Source: Talaromyces rugulosus
Lineage: Eukaryota > Ascomycota > Eurotiomycetes > Eurotiales > Trichocomaceae
DNA length: 64,000 bases
Direction of reading: 5' to 3'
NCBI RefSeq assembly: GCF_013368755.1
Contig: NC_049564.1
Coordinates: 5,154,001 to 5,218,000, forward strand
The notes beneath the pieces were generated by a model that saw nothing but the letters and a program-made list of their open reading frames with translations, made no database searches and was not told the origin of the DNA. The position numbers were made by a program, and so were the translations under genes. Position 1 is the stretch's first letter. Each line of letters opens with the position of its first letter. Positions 56,250-64,000 of the stretch are shown piece after piece.

Positions 56250-58493
56250 ATGCCCGTTCCTAGATCCAATGTAAGGAGCAAGGCGTGTGTAGAATGCAGG
56301 CAGCAAAAGGTATGTAAAGTTAAACATGCCATACTATTATCGAGCGGTCTCAGTTAACGAGTAGAGGTAGCTGCGCTGCGACGCTCATCTGGAATCCTCC
56401 GGTCCATGTTCAAGATGTCGCAAGACAGGCGCTGACTGTATTATATCCGATACATTTCGCCGAAGACCAAGAAAAACGTAACCGGCCAAAATCCCAAGCG
56501 ATTACAATATGAGATCCCAGACCTAACAAACTTACTGTTTAGGAAAGCGCAGATGCAGCGTGAGATCGATAGCCTGCGCCAGCAAGCACAAGTGCAAGCG
56601 AATCGCTCAACAGAATTGAATGAAAACATACAAGCAATATATTTGAGCTCGCCCTCCGAGCATCCCCATGAGGAAGCCGTGGTAGATAGTGACACTAGCC
56701 GTCAGCACGAGAACATTGAAGATCAAACAACTCGTTTGCAAAAGACAATAACCATACCCCGGGCTATAGATGGGCTAGAGTTGGAGTCTTATAAAATTGA
56801 TGATTGCTTCTCATTGTGAGTATCCCGTGTGATTTCCACCAACAAACAGACGCTGATGCTGAATTAGGTTTTTTAAACACTACTTCAAAACTCTTCCTAT
56901 AGTTGATCAACGAAACGATCCGAATTGGTTTTATGACTATTCACCACTTTTATTCTGGACAATACTGGCGATTGGCTCACGAAAATATGAACAGGACCCG
57001 ACAATTCTTGAGAGCTTGGGCCCCAAAGTTACCGCTTTGACAATGCAGTCCATGCTAAAACCTCACGAGCATATGAAAACAATACAGAGCTTGCTTTTGC
57101 TATGCATGTGGCCATTTCCAATGGATACAATGATCACAGATGTGTCCCTCTCTATGACGGGAGTGGCAATGCAGTTGGCCTTGCAAAATGGGCTACATTC
57201 TTTTGGACGTCGGCAAGATTTTACCGTGCAAATTACGCAAAATGAGAAACAAGATCTCTTTCGACCAAGGCTGTGGTCACATTGCAAGGCAGTCTGTCAA
57301 ATGTATGTTCTACACCTTGTATTTTCACAAAATCTCCTACTGATGGGGAGGCAAAAGCACAAGTATTGTCAATGGATTGCAGCCATCAGTAATCACCGAT
57401 GCATTTGACTTACCACCCGACCAGCAGCAAGAAGCCTTAAATATTCTTTCACCTGACATATTCTGGGCCCACAAACTACAGGGTGCTTTTACAAGAGCAA
57501 TAACGGCCTTAATGGCGCATATTTACCCTGTCACAAGCAAACCACTCTGTCCTTTAATAGATAATTGGGACAACCAGATCTTGGAAGTAGTTCAACAGGG
57601 AGGTGGATACCTTGGTAAGTAAAAGTTCTAAACCTTCATGGAAAAGTTGCGAAAGGGTTCTTACTCAGAGATAACACAGCACACGACCAAGTCTCGGTTC
57701 TCTTCATGCGCCTACATATTGGGACATTTTATTTCTACGACAACGACGAACCTGCGCGGCACAGTCGGCTCATAGCACTGTATAATACTGCGTGTTCATT
57801 TATCGACGCCGTGGCATCTGCGGATAAAAACCACGATTACGCTCTATACACCCCAGAGTTTATCTACCGGTCATTGAACCTGGCCGCTTGCGCAATTTTA
57901 CGCATATCGCGAAGCAACCTTCGTGAATATGTCGATGTAGTCATTGGTGAACGCGCCTATTTTTCTTGTATTAATGTCCTGAAACGTCGCATGATTCGAA
58001 ACAATGACCTCAATGGTCGTACTACCGGCGTTCTTACTCAGTTATGGAGAAGCCCGCAAGCATTCAAACAGAAGGACGGATCGTACAATAGCTTGGTGGT
58101 TCGTATACGAAGCCGTGGGGTATGTTCTGTCTCTCTTATCTGTAAAACTTCCACAGAATGGTATCAAGGCTGATTTTCTCGTTATAGTCTATGGGCATAT
58201 TTTTTGACTGTTTCTGGTATTGGCAACGAGAGTTCAACAACCAAATAGACCCATATTATGACCAGAGCAATACCTCACAGCCTTCTGCAACTACTAATTC
58301 CCAGGAAGGTGAAACTGTAGTTGCTCCACCTACCAGTGACCCGGGGGTCACGCCGCACATTGATCCTACCACAGTCACCGGCGATGAGCAGCTATTCCCC
58401 TTCCTAAACACTGAGTTTTTTCCGGACTGGGATTCTATGGACGGATTTCAGATCCCGTCTTTTGTAGCTGGGTTTGCGTCAATTGAGAATTAA
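56250..58493 (+). CDS. Zn2Cys6 transcription factor, putative cluster regulator
   Basis: Fungal binuclear-zinc activator. Exons: 56250-56309, 56371-56477, 56543-56815, 56868-57302, 57358-57614, 57680-58119, 58188-58493 (625 aa). Six zinc Cys over the first junction: CVECRQQK then LRCDAHLE and PCSRCRKTGADC, spacing C2C6C9C2C6C. A basic linker (FRRRPRKTK) and a short coiled coil (MQREIDSLRQQAQVQANR) suggest DNA binding as a dimer. The middle part resembles the fungal-specific factor domain (LFWTILAIGSRKY, LWSHCKAVCQ). The C-terminus is acidic with Asp/Phe/Trp (FFPDWDSMDGF), a likely activation region. Acceptors at 57357 and in the last intron were chosen by frame and similarity. The first in-frame ATG in the leader, at 56174, would add 25 residues. 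It sits inside the block whose promoters carry CCGAWWWWTCGG. Confidence 0.85.
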
Positions 58494-58815
58494 CCTTCAT
58501 GACCTGGTTGCTTGTAACTAAATAATTATTGATTTTATTTTAACATAAAACATTATTGTTGTTACTACACGTCCACATTAATTGACCGAATAATCGGCCT
58601 GAGTAAGCTTCAAGACGGCTATCGCATGCCGAAAACCCGTTCACAATGGATCTCCGCTTGTCAAGAAAGAAAAAAGCGCCTTTGATTTGTAATCTAGTGT
58701 GCCTGTACCTCGGTGAATTATGCTCATTTATTATCGGTCTTTCCAAACCACCGCACCTATGCTTCTTGTTAGACCGAATTAAAAAAAAAGGGAGAGAATC
58801 GAGAAATAGGAAACA
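58494..58815. promoter_or_regulatory. Promoter of the cluster MDR gene
   Basis: 322 nt between the regulator stop and the MDR start. Contains the palindrome at 58586-58597, about 220 nt before the ATG. Confidence 0.55.
58586..58597. promoter_or_regulatory. Cluster palindrome copy 2, CCGAATAATCGG
   Basis: Exact CCGAWWWWTCGG match, 218 nt before the MDR ATG, continued to the right by CC as in copy 1. Confidence 0.7.
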
Positions 58816-60032
58816 ATGCTGGAGCTAATAATTCATCCTGGTCCCAAGACCGAATTGATCGAGTCGTCTATTCCCGTTCCTAACGACGACCAGATTGTTA
58901 TCAGAGTGATAGTCTCCGGGAGCAACCCAAAAGATTGGAAAAGGCCAGAATGGCTAGACGTGCATATTAATCAAGGAGATGATATCGCGGGGACCGTTTA
59001 TCTAGTTGGGAAAAATGTAACAGAGTTCAAGGTATGTTTATGAATTGTTTATTTATGTATGAGAAGATGAATACTGAAGCTTAAAGCCTGGCGATCGAGT
59101 TGCTGCATTCCACGAGATCATGGGGCCTGGAGGCAGTTATGCGGAATATGCATTAGCATGGGCATCGACAACGTTTCATATTCCCCATAAAACGTCATTT
59201 GAAGGTTGCTCCCAGACTATTGAACAAACTTGATGACCACGCTAACACCGAGTTACAGAGGCAGCAACTATTCCGTGAGCTTTCTCTGTAGCATTATTCA
59301 ATATGCAAGTATCTAACTTCTGAAACTAGCCTTGCAGCAATGACAGCTGCATTAGGTGTCTTCTCGCGCCTGGAACTTTGCGATCCATGGACCCCCCGCC
59401 ACCCGGACAATCCGGTTTTGATATATGGTGGTGCGACGGCTGTTGGATCTTTTGCATTGAAATTCGCCATCAAAGCAAACGTACATCCTCTAATAGTTGT
59501 CGCCGGGGGTGGCGCAAAATACGCCGAATCACTGATTGACCGCTCCAAAGGCGATACAATCGTTGATTACCGTAAGGGTGCCGATTCCTTGGTTGAGGAA
59601 ATCCAAAGTATTCTCGGCAAGTACAAAGTAAACAAATTAACTCATGCTTTTGACACAGTATGTGCACATGGAAGCTTCAAAAACATCCTCCGTGTTCTTG
59701 ACCCAACCCAGGGTAAGGTGGCTTGTGTTCTACCTTTAACTGAGGATCAACTGCCATCATCTCCAGTCAATGCTGAGATTTTGCAAACAAATGTCCGATG
59801 TGTACACGGGCAGCCAGGAGGTCTCCCTGGAGACCCAGATTTTGGGTTCGTTTATTTCCGATACTTTGCTAAGGGCTTAATGGAAGGTTGGTTTTCTGGT
59901 CATCCTTACCAAGTTCGAGAAGGTGGTCTGGACGGAGTTGAGGGTGCACTGAGAGATTTGAAAGAGGGCAAAGCTAGTGCTGTTAAATACGTCTTTCGGA
60001 TTGAAGATACACCGGCGTTGAAACGAACCTGA
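58816..60032 (+). CDS. MDR oxidoreductase of the accessory block, with 16-nt exon
   Basis: Zinc-independent medium-chain reductase, close to fungal trans-enoyl reductase/quinone reductase types. Exons: 58816-59031, 59087-59204, 59259-59274, 59330-60032 (350 aa). The third exon is 16 nt and codes for EAATIP; the joined text reads TSFEEAATIPLAAMTAALGV, the standard MDR helix. The GroES-like part has VIVSGSNPKDWKRP, then DDIAGTVYLVG and PGDRVAAF. The nucleotide-binding turn is IYGGATAVGSFALKFA; later comes FDTVCAHGSF. Exon 2 ends in the weak donor GTTGCT. Likely reduces an alpha,beta-unsaturated carbonyl. Promoter holds one palindrome copy. Its closest partner in the window is the other MDR gene at 8 kb, but the two are not close copies. 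Confidence 0.87.
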
Positions 60033-60678
60033 ATATATTTAGAGATATGTATCTAAACACAGGCACATGCAGTATTAAGTTACAAAATTTAACTGTTCTG
60101 GGCAGTATTTCTTATTAAATAGATACTTCTACAGTATCTCTTGATGTATTAGTTCTCGGTTGATCCAAGGTTTCTATAATTAACTGCTGAGTTCAAGTTG
60201 AAATTCTCGCTGTCATCTGTCTCGCCTTTGCTGCATGTATTTCAGTATTGATATTCCTTGAACGCTCTGTATAAAACTGTCAACTGGTATTCGTCATGAT
60301 TTTTCTTAAGGAGAAAGAAACAAAACATATTTTATGCAGCAGATGTTTATGCATGCTTTAATTTTACCACAACCGCCATAAACTGCCGAAATTCCGTATT
60401 GGTTTCATTAATCTATGATGTACATAAAATTTGTATGTCTCAACACAAAATGCCAATTGATCCTCCCCGATTTTTCGGAGTGTCAATCCCCAGGTTCCAT
60501 GTTGAAATTACCCTTCTATTGTGATTAAATGGAGTCTAATGAGAACCCAGGGGTTTCAATAATTAAAAAGCGAGGAATATCACCATGAAATGAAATTAGA
60601 ACCAAAAATTGCAACTTTCGCATTGGATAAATCGAACTCTAAATTTCTTCAACGTATTAAACAAATACATTAAACACC
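60033..60678. promoter_or_regulatory. Intergenic, promoter of the tandem CMD gene
   Basis: 646 nt, AT-rich. Contains CCGATTTTTCGG at 60467-60478, about 200 nt before the ATG. No other gene. Confidence 0.55.
60467..60478. promoter_or_regulatory. Cluster palindrome copy 3, CCGATTTTTCGG
   Basis: Exact CCGAWWWWTCGG match, 200 nt before the CMD gene start. Confidence 0.7.
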
Positions 60679-61446
60679 ATGTCTCTATCGCCAGAGAAAG
60701 AAGCACTCCGCTCCCAATTCATGAGCACGGGAAGCACCTGGACTCCGGCGTTGGAAGAAGTGTTGCAGGTAGATCCTTCTTACTTCGCGGCATATCTCAA
60801 AATGCACCATGCCGCATTCAACCGTCGATGCCTTCCGCGTAAAGTCCAGCATCTTCTGATTCTGGCAGCAGATGCAAGCTGCTGCACAGAGTACGGGCCG
60901 GGTATTCGTGCCAACATGGCTGCGGCGCTCGCTGCCGGCGCAACCCAAGCAGAAGTCCTCGAGACCCTCGAACTTGCATCCGTCTTAGGGATTCACTCGG
61001 TCAGCTGTGGCGTTCCACTTTTGCACGAAGTTTTGGCGGAAGAAGGCAAACCAGCGATATTCAATGGTGAATCTCACACATGGAACAAGTACCAGTCAGA
61101 CCTGAAAGACCGCTTTACGGCTACTCGAGGATATTGGCACCCGGGTTGGAATGAAGTTCTTGCACTTGACCCCGATTTCCTCGAGGCCTATCTTGCATTT
61201 TCGGGAGAGCCATTTGATGAACGTAAAAGTGTCTTTGATCGAAAAACCAAGGAGCTGGTTTATATTTCCATTGACTCGGCTAGTACGCATATGTTTCTTC
61301 CAGGATTGAAGCTACATATCCGAAATGCTATCAAACTTGGTGCCACTCCGCAGGAGATTATGGAAGTGTTTGAACTGGCGAATTTGATGGGAATTCATAG
61401 CATGTTGGAAGGTGTTACAACATTGAAAGAGCTCACCAAAGAGTGA
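60679..61446 (+). CDS. Tandem carboxymuconolactone-decarboxylase-like protein
   Basis: Single exon, 255 aa, two AhpD/CMD-fold units head to tail. Unit 1 (about 15-120) and unit 2 (about 140-250) share a plan: W-P near the start, EVL..DP then AYL, later an ELA..GIHS..G helix (ETLELASVLGIHSVSCG versus EVFELANLMGIHSMLEG). Bacterial CMDs decarboxylate gamma-carboxymuconolactone; AhpD members use a CxxC. Here unit 1 has CC (ASCCTEYGPG) and unit 2 none, so peroxidase-type redox chemistry is unlikely. A cyclic-intermediate decarboxylase or isomerase is possible. Starts at 60679 in context CACCATG. One palindrome in its promoter. Confidence 0.87.
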   Translation: MSLSPEKEALRSQFMSTGSTWTPALEEVLQVDPSYFAAYLKMHHAAFNRRCLPRKVQHLLILAADASCCTEYGPGIRANMAAALAAGATQAEVLETLELASVLGIHSVSCGVPLLHEVLAEEGKPAIFNGESHTWNKYQSDLKDRFTATRGYWHPGWNEVLALDPDFLEAYLAFSGEPFDERKSVFDRKTKELVYISIDSASTHMFLPGLKLHIRNAIKLGATPQEIMEVFELANLMGIHSMLEGVTTLKELTKE

Positions 61447-61989
61447 TTTACGGAAGTTAACATTGAACAACATTGAAACGATCCTCTTCAAACTGGGATT
61501 TTATACCGGTTTCCTTGGGGCTGTTTTGAATACTTCATATACTTCAACAAGTTTTTATATTGGTAGAAGTACCTAGTGCCAATCCTCATGTTGATTTATT
61601 TGCTGGTTCTGATTACATCAATTGATAGTTCTTTAAAGTTCTATTTCATCCTTCTAGACTTATAATCGTTTTGATGCAGCGGGTTATAAATGGACTATGG
61701 ACACACAAAGCTCGGTATACTGGTAACTCTTCATAGAATATGCCACTGGATTTAATCCATTGAAATCCTATGGTATCTATTCTTGATTGGTTTGTCGAGA
61801 GAGCTCGAGACAAGGGTCAATGGGGAAAGCAGCTTTCCACCGTTGCGTCAGATAATTAATGTAGACTCTACCAAAGCAACAGGATATTAGCTATTTAACC
61901 TTGTTATTTCAAATGTTCGATAGAGAAACAATAGTTATGTAAAATAACATTAATGAACTAATATCAATATCCTCGGATCCTGGAGAATG

Positions 61990-62001
61990 CCGAATTTTCG
62001 G
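61990..62001. promoter_or_regulatory. Cluster palindrome copy 4, CCGAATTTTCGG
   Basis: Exact CCGAWWWWTCGG match, 364 nt before the oxygenase ATG. Confidence 0.7.
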
Positions 62002-62046
62002 AAATTTACTAAAACGTTCATTCCTGAGGTTGTGCATTAAGTTATG

Positions 62047-62065
62047 AAAAAAAAAAAAAAAAAAA
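62047..62065. repeat. Poly-A tract, 19 nt
   Basis: Between the two palindromes of the oxygenase promoter; could exclude nucleosomes. Confidence 0.85.
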
Positions 62066-62165
62066 CAAATTCAAAGATCTAATTTTTATTGTCTATGCAT
62101 TGTTGGTTTGAATTGTGTAAATGAACATAATATGATCGAAGTCATAACGGAACTCCGGCACAGCG

Positions 62166-62177
62166 CCGAATTATCGG
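62166..62177. promoter_or_regulatory. Cluster palindrome copy 5, CCGAATTATCGG
   Basis: Exact CCGAWWWWTCGG match, 188 nt before the oxygenase ATG. Confidence 0.7.
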
Positions 62178-62365
62178 ACAGCGAGTTATTTCACAAGATT
62201 CTACCGATTGATAACCGGAGACTCACGGAAATTTCGCTTTCAGACATATATGTAAAGACCGGAAAGAACAGAAATTATAAAATCGAATTAGTCGTCTCAA
62301 GGCTACTCATGCATACATGCACTAAAAACAGAAATCACAGCAAGTGTTAAGTTTTTGATACGAAT

Positions 62366-63630
62366 ATGGCTGGCCAGACGCTCCCAGAAGTGGATCACTT
62401 CGTCCCCGTCGAGTCTTCTAAAGAAGCCATTGATTTTGTTGATCTCAAAGTTCTCGACTTTTCCAAGTATGATATCGGCCCAGAGGAGCGCAAGCAGCTG
62501 GCGGAACAAGTCCGGCAGGCGATGACTACCCAAGGGTTTTTCACAATCATCAACCACGGAATCAGTCAGAGTGAAATTGAGCGTCAGGTGGACATTGGTC
62601 ATACCATTTTTAAACGCACCACGGCAGAAGAGAAGGAATTGGCTAGAGCCCCCATTGTTGAAAAGGGCTCATACTTTGGATTCAAGCCTCGCGGTCACTG
62701 GCGTTTGATAGAAGGCAAGAAAGACAATATCGAGAATTTTAACGTCTCGTAAGATCATTACCTTCAGTTATTATTGTCAAAACAGATATTTGATTTTATA
62801 TGTGAGCTGATTGAAAGATATAGCCGTGATATGGAGCAGACTCCCCAGCCTACTCCCATGAAACCCTTTATTCCAGAAATACAGAAGTTTGTGGATTTCA
62901 CACACAAGGATATTTTGTTCAAAGTAGGTGCACTAAATATTGATAAGAACAATGGGAATGGGAATGAACTGGTACCTGACTTTCGTCTTAGATATATCGT
63001 CTTTTCGCCATTGCTCTCGAGATTGATGAGGAGGACTTCTTCGTTAAGCTCCATGATTATAACAAGCACGATGAGTCGTGGCTCAGGTACATGGAGTACT
63101 ATGACGAGAAAGATCCAAAAGATTCCAATGGCGAGAAAGCTCTGTGGCTGGGGGGTCACCAAGACCTCTCAGCCTTGTCATTGCTCTTTAGTCAGCCGAT
63201 GTCCTCGCTACAGGTTCGCGATTACGACGACGATTCCAAATGGAAGTATGTCGCGCACACTCCCGGAGCTATCATCGTCAACGCCGGGGAGATTGTCAAA
63301 TGGTGGACGGGAGATTACTTCAAAGCCGCAATACATAGGGTTGTACAGCCACCACAGGACCAAAGAGGGCATGACCGGAGCAGTGTCTTTTACTTTGCAG
63401 TACCCAATGATGATGTAGTGATCAATACCCTACTCGAGGAGAGCCCGGTATTGAGGGCTGCTGGTGTTGAAAGAGCTCATAAACCGGAGAATGCACCCAC
63501 AAGCAAAGAATGGGTGAACGCACGAGTTCAAATGACTGGCCAAAAAGCCGCCTTTGGTGATGAAGGAGGGAACAAAGAGAACAGTGTCGTTGAGAAGGTT
63601 GGAAAGGTCACGACTACCTGGTTCCGTTGA
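62366..63630 (+). CDS. 2-oxoglutarate/Fe(II)-dependent oxygenase
   Basis: Non-haem iron oxygenase of the isopenicillin-N-synthase/gibberellin-oxidase type. Exons: 62366-62748, 62818-62923, 62992-63630 (375 aa; introns 69 and 68 nt). The DIOX_N part reads VRQAMTTQGFFTIINHGIS. Iron ligands are H219 and D221 in LGGHQDLSAL and H278 in KAAIHRVVQPP; R292 with S294 (DRSSVFYF) binds 2-oxoglutarate. The first intron's acceptor (after GATTGAAAG) was chosen since the earlier CAG leads to a stop. Probably hydroxylates, desaturates or cyclises the pathway intermediate. Its promoter has two palindrome copies, the most in the block. Confidence 0.9.
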
Positions 63631-64000
63631 TATAAATAATCTCCTGCTTGTTCAACCAGCTATCTAGGCAATTACTCGCAATGGATATCAATCTTGTGTT
63701 TGAGTTTGATAGATATTAAGACAGATAAGAGCATGATAAGCTTCGATTTTATTTTCGAAATCATAGATTGACTGCCAAGCCCCAAGGGGCCTTTGCCATT
63801 ATTTGGTCAATAGTTTGGTGCAGCTGTATCAATTTGGACCTAGCCTGACTTTAAATTTTAGTGTGAGCTAATATCGAGTAGTGCTTATATATGCGTCGCC
63901 TCCTTTTTGGTACAGTGATAATTTTCAGGTCTAAATATAGTACCGAACAAACTTTCCGTGTGCTTGATACGATAATTATCGCAGATCGACATTGCTAATG
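63631..64000. other. Right edge, no gene seen
   Basis: 370 nt of AT-rich 3' region. No palindrome copy. The cluster could continue beyond the window. Confidence 0.5.

Larger units (their letters stand above)
61447..62365. promoter_or_regulatory. Intergenic, promoter of the oxygenase gene
   Basis: 919 nt, AT-rich. Two exact palindromes (61990-62001, 62166-62177) and a 19-nt A tract (62047-62065). The 80-codon frame at 62108-62350 is probably leader, not a gene. Confidence 0.55.

Overview
The window is a compact, intron-rich genome segment from a filamentous ascomycete, most likely Eurotiales (Aspergillus/Penicillium-like). The reasons are introns of about 47-96 nt with GT..AG ends and CTAAC/CTGAC branch points, CT-rich tracts before start codons, DUF4048, DUF3292 and DUF3425-bZIP genes, and genes close to known fungal Tim22, CysB, Vps1, Vma1, Gid7 and Nrp1. 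I resolved 28 protein-coding genes, most with exon junctions checked by hand for phase. No rRNA, tRNA, transposon or CRISPR array was recognised.

Region 1-53.4 kb holds mostly conserved housekeeping genes. In order: MAT2B/RmlD-like reductase (cut by the window edge), mitochondrial D-2-hydroxyacid dehydrogenase, a Ste20/GCK kinase, an MDR oxidoreductase converging on a bZIP-DUF3425 factor, a DUF4048 protein, Tim22, cysteine synthase divergent from condensin subunit Cnd3/Ycg1, an Nrp1-like RNA-binding protein, proteasome alpha-4, a CHY zinc-finger (Hot13-like) protein, a WD40-like plus inositol-5-phosphatase protein, a 35-residue metallothionein, Gid7/WDR26, a PIN-like carrier, V-ATPase subunit A, dynamin-like Vps1, a nitrilase-family amidohydrolase, a Tyr/Gly/Thr-rich small protein, a membrane-anchored GH16 glucanase and a DUF3292 membrane protein. 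Several have very small exons (5, 7, 16 and 20 nt).

Region 53.9-63.6 kb looks different: single-function accessory enzymes spaced by AT-rich promoters around a Zn2Cys6 regulator. In order they are a cupin protein, an isocitrate-lyase-superfamily lyase, the regulator, an MDR oxidoreductase, a tandem-domain carboxymuconolactone-decarboxylase-like protein and a 2-oxoglutarate/Fe(II) oxygenase. A near-perfect palindrome, CCGAWWWWTCGG, occurs in every enzyme promoter of this block (five exact copies in four intergenic regions, one serving two divergent genes), with a looser CCG-N6-CGG 61 nt before the regulator's ATG. I infer a co-regulated metabolic gene cluster whose factor binds this palindrome. 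No PKS, NRPS or terpene synthase is visible. The cluster may continue past the right edge, and its product or substrate is unknown.

Other points of interest are a 1.2-kb ATG-free leader and open frame before Gid7, a 4-nt expansion that seems to have turned 43 nt of exon into intron in the DUF3292 gene, a degenerate exonuclease domain in the Nrp1-like protein, and an interstitial telomere-type repeat beside a G-run upstream of the cluster regulator.
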